Positions 51,675-60,049 of a stretch of DNA of 64,000 nucleotides are shown here, in pieces (position 1 is the first letter of the stretch; every line of letters starts with the position of its first letter). A program made the position numbers and the translations under genes. The DNA comes from Robbsia betulipollinis. GTDB lineage: Bacteria > Pseudomonadota > Gammaproteobacteria > Burkholderiales > Burkholderiaceae. The notes under the pieces are model-generated. The model saw only the letters and a program-made list of their open reading frames with translations, did no database searches and had not been told where the DNA came from. The stretch covers positions 124,001 to 188,000 of the forward strand of contig NZ_JAPMXC010000001.1 in NCBI RefSeq assembly GCF_026624755.1, given 5' to 3'.

Positions 51675-53597
51675 ATGGAACGCGCAGTGAACACGCCATT
51701 CCCCCTGCCCAGGATCTGGGCCGTCGGCATCAGCAGACTCGGTGCGCTGTATCGCGATATCGCCGCGGCATACGATCCGGTCGCCAACCTGACCCTGGTC
51801 ACCCGAGGCTTCGAGGAAGCCCTGCGGGACCTGGAGAACGCGGGCGCGGACCGGCCCGACGTGATCGTCGCCGCGGGATCGAACGGCAATTACCTGAAGA
51901 CGCGCGTCGACATCCCGGTCGTCCTGGTCACGCCGACGGGCTTCGACGTCATGCATGCTCTGGCGCGTGCGCGCCGTGAAGGGAGCAGGCGTCTCGCCCT
52001 GGTCATGCATGGCGAGACGCCCGTTGAAGTGCTGCGGTTCTGCACGGTGTTCGGCATCGACGTCCGGCATGCCTCGTATCTGAGCGCGGAAGATGCCGAA
52101 GGGTGCGTGCTCGACCTGCGGGACCGGGGCGTGGACGCGATCGTCGGCCCCGGGCTGGTGACGGAAATTGCGGAACGCGCCGGCATGAAGGCGGTTTTTC
52201 TGTATTCGCGTGCCTCGGTGCAGGCCGCGCTCGACACCGCGCTGGAGGTGGCGCGCGCGACGCTGGGCGAGCGCGCACGGCGTCGGCGTCTGGACCAGAT
52301 CATGCAAAATCTGCGCGATGGCGTGCTGGCGCTGAACGCGCAGGGCGGCATCGAGGCGATGAGCGCCAGGATGGCCGAGATGCTGCGCTGCACCCCCTCG
52401 CAGGTGATCGGCCGGCAGCTTGCCGCGGTGGCACCGGAGATCGCCGCGGTGGTGCCGGCGGTGCCGGGGGAGTCGCTGGAAAGCGTGCGTGGCGCGAGCT
52501 ACCTCGTGCATCGCAGCGTCTGGGGCGATCCGGGACAGGCGCCGGTGGGCGCGCTGGTGACTTTCCAGGCGTCGGTCGCGATGCCGCGCCTGGACCGTTC
52601 GGTGCGCGCGCCGCAGCGGGGGCAGCGTGCATCGTCGCCGGCACGCTATTGCCTGGACGACATGATCGGCGAATGTGCCGCCATCGCGGCGCTGCGTCAG
52701 CGCGTGCTGCGTTACGCCGCCACCGACGCGACGGTCCTGATCCGTGGCGAAAGCGGCACCGGGAAGGAGCTGGTGGCGCAGAGTCTTCATCATGCCAGCG
52801 CGCGGCGCGACGGTGCCTTCGTCGCGCTCAATTGCAGCGCGTTTCCCGAGAGCCTGCTCGAAAGCGAGTTGTTCGGCTATGAGGAGGGCGCTTTCACCGG
52901 GGCGCGGCGGGGCGGGAAGCCCGGCCTGTTCGAAATCGCCCATCATGGCACCGTATTTCTCGACGAGATCGGCGAGATGCCGCGCGCCCTGCAGGGCCGT
53001 TTGCTGCGCGTGCTGCAGGAGCGAGAGGTCGTGCGGCTCGGTTCGGGCGAGCCGATCCCGGTGGATGTCCGGATCATCGCCGCCACGCATCGGCCCTTGC
53101 TCGAACGCATCGAGACGGGAGAGTTTCGTGCCGACCTGTACTACCGGCTCAATATCCTGAACGTCGCGTTGCCGCCGTTGCGCGAGCGCGGGACGGACAT
53201 GGCGCTGCTGGCGTCGCATCTGCTGCTGCGCACCGGCCGCGTGGCGTCGCGCGAAGCCGCGCGGCAGATCCTGAACGGCGTGTTGCCCATGCTGGCCGAC
53301 TATCGCTGGCCGGGCAATGTACGCGAATTGCAGAATGTGATCGAACGGATCGGGGTCGAACTCGCGCCGGGAGGCGCGCTTGCCGGCACGCGCCTGACCG
53401 GCGAACGGCTCGGCGGCATCGCTCCCGAGCTCATCGGCGGCGACCGGCGGGCGTTTTCCCTGAAAGCCCGCGCGCGGCGGATCGAGATCGACGAGATCCG
53501 CACGGCGCTCGCGGGCTGCGGCGGAGACCGCGACAAGGCATGCGCGGTACTGGGTATCAGCAAGACGACATTGTGGCGGCGGTTGCGCGAGGCTTAA
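51675..53597 (+). CDS. prpR: Propionate catabolism activator PrpR (sigma-54 dependent)
   Basis: A 640-aa NtrC-family activator. An N-terminal PrpR_N sensor (about 10-190, binding 2-methylcitrate in known homologues) is followed by a PAS-like segment, an AAA+ domain (RGESGTGKE Walker A, GAFTGA loop at 405-410 that touches sigma-54, LDEIGEMP Walker B) and a Fis-type HTH ([20 protein letters not shown]). It is divergent from prpB. The frame is open to 51642; ATG 51675 is preferred. Confidence 0.95.
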   Translation: MERAVNTPFPLPRIWAVGISRLGALYRDIAAAYDPVANLTLVTRGFEEALRDLENAGADRPDVIVAAGSNGNYLKTRVDIPVVLVTPTGFDVMHALARARREGSRRLALVMHGETPVEVLRFCTVFGIDVRHASYLSAEDAEGCVLDLRDRGVDAIVGPGLVTEIAERAGMKAVFLYSRASVQAALDTALEVARATLGERARRRRLDQIMQNLRDGVLALNAQGGIEAMSARMAEMLRCTPSQVIGRQLAAVAPEIAAVVPAVPGESLESVRGASYLVHRSVWGDPGQAPVGALVTFQASVAMPRLDRSVRAPQRGQRASSPARYCLDDMIGECAAIAALRQRVLRYAATDATVLIRGESGTGKELVAQSLHHASARRDGAFVALNCSAFPESLLESELFGYEEGAFTGARRGGKPGLFEIAHHGTVFLDEIGEMPRALQGRLLRVLQEREVVRLGSGEPIPVDVRIIAATHRPLLERIETGEFRADLYYRLNILNVALPPLRERGTDMALLASHLLLRTGRVASREAARQILNGVLPMLADYRWPGNVRELQNVIERIGVELAPGGALAGTRLTGERLGGIAPELIGGDRRAFSLKARARRIEIDEIRTALAGCGGDRDKACAVLGISKTTLWRRLREA

Positions 53598-53629
53598 GGA
53601 AGCCTGTCGTGGCTGACCGCGTACCGCAT

Positions 53630-53689
53630 GGCCACCGCGATTTTTAATCGATAATTAAGATTATGTTAAATTAAGAAATCGGCGTGGCC
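53630..53689. terminator. Hairpin with AT-rich loop between convergent prpR and sulfate-binding gene
   Basis: Arms GGCCAC..GATTT (53630-53643) and AAATC..GTGGCC (53676-53689) are inverted copies with a 3-nt internal mismatch and an AT-rich 32-nt loop. It lies in the 191-bp gap between the convergent stops, so a bidirectional terminator is likely. Confidence 0.5.
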
Positions 53690-53788
53690 GGAGCGCGTCT
53701 TTGCGCCGCCACCCACCCAGGCGAACGCGGCTGCCGCGGCTTTCGAACGCCGCGACGCGGCGGCGGCGATCGCGCCCGCATCCGGCGT

Positions 53789-54811
53789 CTATTGCTTGCG
53801 CGCCGCCATCATCGCCTGATCGAAAGTGCCGCCATCGGCGAAATGCGTTTGCTGCGCCTTGTCCCAACTGCCGAATACCTGATCCACCGTGAACGTCTTG
53901 ATCGGCGGGAAATCGCCTTGATGCCGCTGCATCACCTGCGGATCGCGCGGACGCAGATGGTGTCCGGCGATGATTTCCTGACCCGCCGGCGAATACAGGA
54001 AGTCCAGATAGGCTTTCGCCTGGGTGCGCGTTTTGTGGGCATCGACATATTTATCGACGATCGCCACCGGTGGCTCGGCAAGCAGGCTCGACGACGGATA
54101 GATCGTTTCGAACTTCCCCGGACCGAATTCCTGCTGAATCAGCGCGACCTCGTTCTCGAACGTGACCAGAACGTCTCCCAGGCCGCGTTGCGCGAAACTG
54201 GTCGTGGCGCCGCGGCCACCCGTGTCCAGCACGGGGATGTTTTTCAGGATCTGGGTGACGAGGATTTTCGCCTGTGCGTCGTTGCCGCCGTGCTGCAATC
54301 GCCAGCCCCAGGCGGCAAGGTAGCTGTAGCGACCGTTGCCCGAGGTTTTCGGATTCGGCAGGATGACGGCGGTGCCGGGTTTCGCCAGATCGTCCCAGTC
54401 CCTGATCTTTTTGGGATTGCCCTTTCGGACGAGGAACACCATCGTCGTCGTATAGGGGCTCGCGCCATAGGGAAAGGCCTGACGCCAGTTCCTGTCGACC
54501 AGACCGCCCCGCTGCACCAGCAGATCGATGTCGCTGGTCTGATTCATCGTCACGACATCGGCCTGCAGGCCCTGAAGGACCGAGAGCGCCTGCGGGCTCG
54601 AGCCGCCATGCGACTGCCGCACCGTGATCGACTCCCCCGACGATTTTTTCCAACTTGCGACGAACGCGACGTCGATGTCCCTGTACAGCTCGCGCGTGAC
54701 ATCGTACGAGACGTTCAGCAGCGCGGTATCCGCGCGCGCGGCGCCGGTCGCGCAGACCGTCGCCAATACGAGGCCGCCGATGCAGGCCAGCCGCGCCGTT
54801 TTGTTCTTCAT
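53789..54811 (-). CDS. sbp: Periplasmic sulfate-binding protein
   Basis: A 340-aa type 2 periplasmic binding protein for sulfate/thiosulfate. The signal peptide ends near GAARADTAL. Family text: LLNVSYDVTRELYRDID, QSHGGSSPQA, TMNQTSDIDLL, NPKTSGNGRYSYLAAWGW, GDVLVTFENEV. The signature stretch SHGGSS contacts sulfate. Start at ATG 54811 (MKNKTAR), with an earlier Met at 54823. No cysT, cysW or cysA permease genes follow, so it is an orphan binding protein in this window. Confidence 0.94.
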   Translation of the reverse strand: MKNKTARLACIGGLVLATVCATGAARADTALLNVSYDVTRELYRDIDVAFVASWKKSSGESITVRQSHGGSSPQALSVLQGLQADVVTMNQTSDIDLLVQRGGLVDRNWRQAFPYGASPYTTTMVFLVRKGNPKKIRDWDDLAKPGTAVILPNPKTSGNGRYSYLAAWGWRLQHGGNDAQAKILVTQILKNIPVLDTGGRGATTSFAQRGLGDVLVTFENEVALIQQEFGPGKFETIYPSSSLLAEPPVAIVDKYVDAHKTRTQAKAYLDFLYSPAGQEIIAGHHLRPRDPQVMQRHQGDFPPIKTFTVDQVFGSWDKAQQTHFADGGTFDQAMMAARKQ

Positions 54812-55486
54812 CTCGTTTCCCATTGTTCGTTTCGTCGCTTTTCACCGCTTCCAGTCGTGATTTTCGCCACGTATTCCGCTTGGGTCAATACCGCGAAGGA
54901 TGGGCGTGCCGCGCGCTGCGGGGTATCGCCTGCGATTGCCGACCGTGCCGGACGCCTTGCGCGTTGCCGCGCTTGTTCGGGTTTATACTTAAAATTTATA
55001 TAATTCAAAAAAAGTCAAGAACAAAAAATAATTGTATTTATAAATTGATTCATGCGATTGATTGATTCGCGTGAAAAACCTTCCGATGTGTCGATTTTGC
55101 CCGGTCTTGCCCAGTCTGGGCACGGCTGGGAACGCTTCATTGCTTTCGGGATCGCAATCACGCTGCCCGATGCGGAATGGGTCTGAAAACCACAATCATG
55201 TGCGCAAACGCACAAAGCGCGGCGAAAACCGGCGCATTGTGTCTCATTCTGGTGCGAAAACGAGGAAATTCGTCCGGGCCGCACCGCCTGGAGGCGTCAA
55301 AGGAAGATGTTTGTCAAAACATTGCGATAAGGGGAAAAAATCATTATTGACGAACTCCCGGCATCCGCGAACAATACGTCCCGCAGCACTTATTGCTTGA
55401 TGGCTGCGAAGGCCGCAGTGACCAGGCATTATTCGGACGGCCGAAACATCGGCGGCGTCCACTTTATGCACAAACTTGGAAGAAAA
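54812..55486. other. 675-bp spacer with AT-rich core, upstream of sbp and of the cold-shock gene
   Basis: No gene was recognised. 54980-55060 is strongly AT-rich and is the probable site of the leftward sbp promoter (TTGAAT and TATAAA-like hexamers on the minus strand). Part of the stretch to 55486 may be a long 5' leader of the cold-shock mRNA, as is common for CspA-type genes, but no conserved leader motif was identified. Confidence 0.4.
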
Positions 55487-55690
55487 ATGGCAACCGGTAT
55501 CGTAAAATGGTTCAACGACGCTAAGGGCTTCGGTTTCATCACGCCGGACGACGGTGGTGAGGATCTGTTCGCGCACTTCTCCGAAGTTCGCGCCGACGGT
55601 TTCAAGTCCCTTCAGGAAAACCAGAAGGTCAGCTTCGAAGTGAAGCAGGGCCCGAAGGGTAAGCAAGCGTCCAACATCCAGCCGCTGTAA
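55487..55690 (+). CDS. Cold-shock protein (CspA family)
   Basis: A 67-aa single cold-shock domain that binds single-stranded RNA/DNA. RNP1 is KGFGFI and RNP2 is DLFAHF. The start [14 protein letters not shown] is the standard family opening; the frame is open upstream to 55397. Several csp genes are usual in Burkholderiaceae, so whether this one is cold-induced cannot be said. A stable hairpin follows the stop. Confidence 0.96.
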   Translation: MATGIVKWFNDAKGFGFITPDDGGEDLFAHFSEVRADGFKSLQENQKVSFEVKQGPKGKQASNIQPL

Positions 55691-55706
55691 GGTTCCGGTA
55701 GCCGGT

Positions 55707-55750
55707 CCGTTGCGTCGCTGTTCCGCAATCGCGCGACAGCGGCGCAACGG
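55707..55750 (+). terminator. Strong hairpin after the cold-shock gene
   Basis: Arms CCGTTGCGTCGCTGT (55707-55721) and ACAGCGGCGCAACGG (55736-55750) pair over 15 bp with a single G-U, with a 14-nt loop, 16 nt after the stop. No T-run follows, so it may protect the mRNA 3' end as well as end transcription. Confidence 0.6.
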
Positions 55751-56031
55751 TGGTATCCCGATGCCTTCAGGCAACGCGCTTCTTTGGCGGTGCACAGTCA
55801 GTCACTGGCACGCTGCACCCCGTTTTGCGTCCGCTTTCGTTTCGTGGCACCCGCTCGGGCAGCCCACGCGGCGCGCTGCGCTTTCCTCCCATTTCCCCGC
55901 CGTTTTCCTGCCGTCCCCTTCCCCGTAGTGTTTTACGCAGTCGCCATTCCTGTCGCCTTCCCCGTGCGCCATGCGTCGGACCCGTTGCGTCGGTGCGCGA
56001 CCGACACGTCATTTTCGCAATGTTCGTTCGA
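55751..56031. other. Intergenic region after the cold-shock hairpin
   Basis: GC-rich, Pro/Arg-coding in most frames by chance. No credible gene start with a ribosome site, repeat or RNA gene was seen. Confidence 0.3.
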
Positions 56032-56295
56032 TCAACGGCGAATCCACCGCCAGGATGCGGTACGCGGTTTCTCTTCGGTTCCCGGTCCGATATTGCCGGC
56101 CTTCCGCTGCTGCTGAATGATGCGGTCCGCGACGCGCATCGCCAGCCCACTGGGTTTCCAGGAAAGCTCTTCGATCATCGGATGCGCGTCGATGGCCCGC
56201 TGCAAATCGAACGAACGAAACGACGGCTGGCGCCGGATGAATGCGACGGCATCGTCTTGTACGACTTGTGGAATCTCGACCCCCTGCACTTTCAT
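56032..56295 (-). CDS. Small hypothetical protein
   Basis: An 87-aa frame with a protein-like composition: MKVQGVEIPQVVQDDAVAFI, then FRSFDLQRAIDAHPMIEELSW and AMRVADRIIQQQRKAG, which look like two or three amphipathic helices. A conserved family is possible but I do not recognise it. The ribosome site is weak. It lies alone between the cold-shock gene and the divergent exporter gene. Confidence 0.5.
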   Translation of the reverse strand: MKVQGVEIPQVVQDDAVAFIRRQPSFRSFDLQRAIDAHPMIEELSWKPSGLAMRVADRIIQQQRKAGNIGPGTEEKPRTASWRWIRR

Positions 56296-56598
56296 TACGG
56301 TTCCAAAATTTTGACTGACGGCATCGGCATGGGCGGCGCCATCCCGAATTCATGTACGACAACTTTCCCGATTTGGATCAGAGCGCGTCGTTTTTCCCGC
56401 TTTTCGCTCTCGTATCCCGCACGGGTCCGATTGACTCCCTACCTGTTTAACGGATCAACCGGCGCGGACTTTAGCCCTCGCGTGCCGCGATACCGTCACG
56501 GGCGATACAGGATGGAAAGAGCGGTATCGCGTTAAAGCTGGCAAACTGTCGTCCTCACCGCACGCCTCTCTGCGCGCGGCTGCCTTCTGGAAGATGTC
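56296..56598. other. 303-bp spacer ahead of the EmrB-type exporter
   Basis: Nothing beyond a probable promoter region is visible. No TetR/MarR regulator gene, which often accompanies such exporters, lies between this spacer and the cold-shock gene. Confidence 0.3.
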
Positions 56599-58200
56599 AT
56601 GAGCACGCCTCCCCCCGCCGCGCCGCCGGCTTCGGCCTCAGCCACGGCACCGGCGCCTTTCACGGGCGGCAAACTGGTGCTCGCCACCATCGCCGTCGCG
56701 CTCGCCACCTTCATGAACGTGCTGGACTCGTCGATCGCCAATGTCGCGATCCCCACGATTTCGGGTAACCTCGGCGTCTCGGTGGACGAGGGCACGTGGG
56801 TCGTCACGGTGTTCGCCGCGGCGAATGCCGTATCGATTCCGCTGACGGGCTGGCTGACGCAGCGCATCGGTCAGATCAAGCTTTTCGTGAGTGCGATCCT
56901 GCTGTTCGTCATGTCCTCATGGCTTTGCGGGCTCGCGCCGAATCTGCCGGTGCTGCTCGCCGCGCGGGTGCTTCAGGGGGCGGTCGCCGGACCGTTGATC
57001 CCTTTGTCGCAGGCGATCCTGCTCGGGTCCTATCCCAAGGAAAAAGCGTCGATGGCCCTGGCGCTGTGGGGCATGACAGCGGTCGTCGGACCCATTGCCG
57101 GCCCGTCGATCGGCGGCTGGATTACCGACAGCTACAGCTGGTCGTGGATCTTCTATATCAATATTCCGGTCGGGTTGTTCTCGGCCGGCGTGACCTGGTT
57201 TCTCTATCGCCAGCGCGAATCGCCCACGCGCAAGGTACCGATCGACCGGGTGGGACTGCTGCTGTTGATCACCTGGGTGGCGTCTTTGCAGATCATGCTG
57301 GACAAGGGGCGGGACCTCGATTGGTTCGCTTCGCCGCTGGTGGTCTGGCTCGGGGTGATCGCGGCGATCGCTTTCGCGGTGTTCGTCGTCTGGGAACTGA
57401 CCGACGCCAACCCGGTGGTGGATCTGCGATTGTTCGCGGGGCGCAATTTCTTTGGCGGGACGGTCGCCATCTCCGTCGCCTATGGCGTCTTCTTCGGCAA
57501 CCTCGTGCTGCTGCCGCAATGGATGCAGCAATATCTGAACTACCGATCGGTCGACGCCGGGCTGGTCACGGCACCGTTGGGTATTTTCGCGGTGATTCTG
57601 GCGCCCGTCATCGGCAAGATTCTGCCACGCACCGACGCGCGGCTGCTCGCCACGGCCGCGTTCGTCGGCTTCGCGATCGTGTTCTACATGCGGTCCAATT
57701 ACGTCACCGAGATCGATACCTGGCACCTGGTGCTGCCGACCCTGCTGCAGGGCATCCCCATGGCATGCTTCTTCGTGCCGCTGACATCGATCCTGCTGGG
57801 CGGCCTGCCCCCGTCGAAAATTCCGGCGGCCGCGGGTCTGTCGAATTTCGCACGGGTGTTCTGCGGCGCGGTGGGCACCTCGCTGATCGGCAATGCGTGG
57901 ACCGATCGCATCGCCCTGCATCATGAAAGGCTGACGGAACAGGCCAATATTTACAATCCAACGTTCTCCGCCTCGATTGCCGCTTCGCAATCCGCGCTGC
58001 ACATCGACGCGGCGCAGGCTCGCGGCCTGTTCGACGTATCGCTGTCGACGCAGGCGGCGATGATGGGGCTCAACGATATCTTTTACGGGTCCGCGCTGAT
58101 CTTCATTCTCATTATTCCGTTGATCTGGATCACCCGGCGCGCGAAGCGGGCTGCGTCCGGCGGCGCGCCGGGAGCGGACGCGGCGGCGGGCGCGCACTGA
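56599..58200 (+). CDS. MFS multidrug exporter, DHA2/EmrB family
   Basis: A 533-aa inner-membrane antiporter with about 14 TM helices. Family motifs: VLDSSIANVAIPTISGNLG (motif D1), WVVTVFAAANAVSIPLTGWL, AARVLQGAVAGPLIPLSQAI, GPIAGPSIGGWITDSYSWSWIFYINIP (motif C). It resembles E. coli EmrB, which works with the adaptor EmrA and TolC, but no emrA is adjacent here, so it is an orphan or uses a remote adaptor. The start is preceded by GGAAG. Confidence 0.93.
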   Translation: MSTPPPAAPPASASATAPAPFTGGKLVLATIAVALATFMNVLDSSIANVAIPTISGNLGVSVDEGTWVVTVFAAANAVSIPLTGWLTQRIGQIKLFVSAILLFVMSSWLCGLAPNLPVLLAARVLQGAVAGPLIPLSQAILLGSYPKEKASMALALWGMTAVVGPIAGPSIGGWITDSYSWSWIFYINIPVGLFSAGVTWFLYRQRESPTRKVPIDRVGLLLLITWVASLQIMLDKGRDLDWFASPLVVWLGVIAAIAFAVFVVWELTDANPVVDLRLFAGRNFFGGTVAISVAYGVFFGNLVLLPQWMQQYLNYRSVDAGLVTAPLGIFAVILAPVIGKILPRTDARLLATAAFVGFAIVFYMRSNYVTEIDTWHLVLPTLLQGIPMACFFVPLTSILLGGLPPSKIPAAAGLSNFARVFCGAVGTSLIGNAWTDRIALHHERLTEQANIYNPTFSASIAASQSALHIDAAQARGLFDVSLSTQAAMMGLNDIFYGSALIFILIIPLIWITRRAKRAASGGAPGADAAAGAH

Positions 58201-58313
58201 GTGCGCCTGGCGGGGCGCCGCCGTCTGGGCTGGCGCGGTTTCGCGGCGCTGACCGAACTGGCAGGCTTCTTGCGCCCCGTTTCCCGTCACTCATCATGAA
58301 TCAGGAGCAGAAA

Positions 58314-59315
58314 ATGCATACGACCGTCAACCGGCAGATCCTGCTCGTCTCGCGTCCGCAAGGCGAAGTCCAGACAGATAACTTCAGGCTGGTCGAGACG
58401 CCCCTCGCGCCGCTCGCGGCCGGCCAGGTGCGGGTGCGCAATCACTTCCTGTCGGTCGACCCTTACATGCGCGGCCGCATGAACGAAGGAAAGTCCTATG
58501 CGCCTCCGCATCCGCTCGATACCGTCATGCTGGGCGGCACGGTGGGCGAAGTCGTGGCCTCCGAGAACGCGGCGTTTCAGGTAGGGGACGCGGTGAGCGG
58601 CTTCGACGGCTGGCAGGAATTCGGCACGAGCGATGGCGGCAGTTTGAAAAAGGTCGATACCACGGCGATTCCGCTATCCGCCTATCTGGGCGTGGCCGGC
58701 ATGCCGGGCGTCACCGCCTGGGTCGGCCTGCGGCATATCATCGGGGCGAAAGCCGGAGAAACGGTGGTGGTCAGCGCCGCCTCGGGCGCGGTTGGCAGTG
58801 TCGTCGGTCAACTCGCCAAGCAAAGCGGTTGCCGTGTGGTCGGCATCGCTGGCGGCCCGGAAAAGTGCCGCCTTGTCACCGAAACGTTTGGTTTCGACGC
58901 CTGCGTCGACTACAAGGCCGGCCAGCTGGAGGCCGACCTTGCGGCAGCCACACCGGACGGCATCGACGGGTATTTCGAGAACGTCGGCGGCGTGGTGCTC
59001 GACGCCGTCCTGGAACGGATGAATGCATTCGGGCGCATCGCCGTCTGCGGGATGATCGCGGGCTACGACGGCCAGCCGATGCCGCTGAAGCGGCCCTCCC
59101 TGATTCTCACCGCGCGGCTGAAGGTGCAGGGTTTCATCGTCAGCGAACATCTCGATCTCTGGCCCAGGGCGCTGGAGGAAATCACGGGACTGCTCGCCGC
59201 CAAGCGCCTGCACTATCGCGAGAGCGTCGCGCAGGGTCTGGAAAAGGCGCCCGAGGCCTTGATCGGACTCCTGAAGGGACGCAATCTCGGCAAGCAGGTC
59301 GTCAAGCTCATCTGA
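58314..59315 (+). CDS. Zinc-independent NADP-dependent oxidoreductase (MDR, CurA/leukotriene B4 dehydrogenase-like)
   Basis: A 333-aa medium-chain reductase that saturates carbon-carbon double bonds of enals or enones with NADPH. Motifs: FLSVDPYMRGRMNEGKSYAPP (substrate/NADP region), GMPGVTAWVGL, VVSAASGAVGSVVGQLAKQ (nucleotide binding) and FENVGG. It lacks the zinc ligands of alcohol dehydrogenases. An AGGAG site precedes ATG 58314; Met 58296 is an alternative. It stands alone, 114 bp after the exporter gene. Confidence 0.93.
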   Translation: MHTTVNRQILLVSRPQGEVQTDNFRLVETPLAPLAAGQVRVRNHFLSVDPYMRGRMNEGKSYAPPHPLDTVMLGGTVGEVVASENAAFQVGDAVSGFDGWQEFGTSDGGSLKKVDTTAIPLSAYLGVAGMPGVTAWVGLRHIIGAKAGETVVVSAASGAVGSVVGQLAKQSGCRVVGIAGGPEKCRLVTETFGFDACVDYKAGQLEADLAAATPDGIDGYFENVGGVVLDAVLERMNAFGRIAVCGMIAGYDGQPMPLKRPSLILTARLKVQGFIVSEHLDLWPRALEEITGLLAAKRLHYRESVAQGLEKAPEALIGLLKGRNLGKQVVKLI

Positions 59316-59554
59316 GTACCTTGCGCAGCGCGGCCATCGCGCCGCGCGCGGTCCACCGGACCATCGAAACGCACGGCATCCCGTTGCCATAATTCGATCT
59401 GCTGAAAGCCGGCCGCGCTTGACGTTGCCACGGCGGGAAGCTTTATGCTGATTTCGCTTTGTGCCGCGCGTACCCGTCCACTCCGCCGGTGCGCGCATAT
59501 CGTTCGCCGCCCTGGCGCATGAATTGGACCCCCTTCATGAAAAGGAGCCTCACC

Positions 59555-59989
59555 ATGATTCAACGTCGCACCGTGAGTCTGCTCGCGCTGACCCTGGGCC
59601 TCACTTTCTCCGCCGCCTCGGCGCTGGCGCAGACAGCGCAATCGCCCGCGCCGATGACGGGCATGCAAGGCACGAAACCGGGCATGGCGCCACACGCCGA
59701 CGCGGCCGGAAACGCACCGCAGGACAAGGTCAACCCGTCCACGGCCGCGTTTCAGGCCGCGGACCGGACGATGATGCAGGAAATGGCCGCGCCGTACACC
59801 GGCGACACCGACAAGGATTTCGTCGCGCACATGATGCCGCATCACGAGGGCGCCGTGGCGATGGCGCGGATCGAACTGCAATATGGCAAGGACCCCGCCC
59901 TCAAACGGATGGCGCGCGAGATCGTGCGCTCGCAGGACCGTGAAATCACCTTCATGAAGCAGTGGCAGGCGCGGCACGGCGTCCGGTAA
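59555..59989 (+). CDS. Exported DUF305 protein
   Basis: A 144-aa secreted protein with a signal peptide (MIQRRTVSLLALTLGL to SALAQTA). The mature half is a DUF305 domain (FVAHMMPHHEGAVAMARIELQYG, AREIVRSQDREITFMKQW), a ferritin-like four-helix unit. Met/His-rich text (MMPHHEGAVAMA) suggests metal, perhaps copper, binding as in the CopM-type members. ATG 59555 has AAAGGAG; the upstream frame to 59459 is not needed. Confidence 0.88.
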   Translation: MIQRRTVSLLALTLGLTFSAASALAQTAQSPAPMTGMQGTKPGMAPHADAAGNAPQDKVNPSTAAFQAADRTMMQEMAAPYTGDTDKDFVAHMMPHHEGAVAMARIELQYGKDPALKRMAREIVRSQDREITFMKQWQARHGVR

Positions 59990-60026
59990 GCCCCGCGCAG
60001 CACCCCCTCTTTCCGGGTACGCCGTC

Positions 60027-60049
60027 CAGTTCAGTTCAGTTCAGTTCAG
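60027..60049. repeat. Pentanucleotide tandem repeat (CAGTT)4 at the bacteriophytochrome stop codon
   Basis: Four CAGTT units plus CAG lie at 60027-60049. On the minus strand they read TGAAC repeats beginning exactly at the TGA stop of the phytochrome gene. Each unit carries a TGA in the same register shift, so slippage would not extend the protein. Confidence 0.8.

Noticed and set aside
55244-55795. Minus-strand frame of 183 codons across the cold-shock gene
   Set aside because: It is antisense to a clear CspA-family gene and has no recognisable content.
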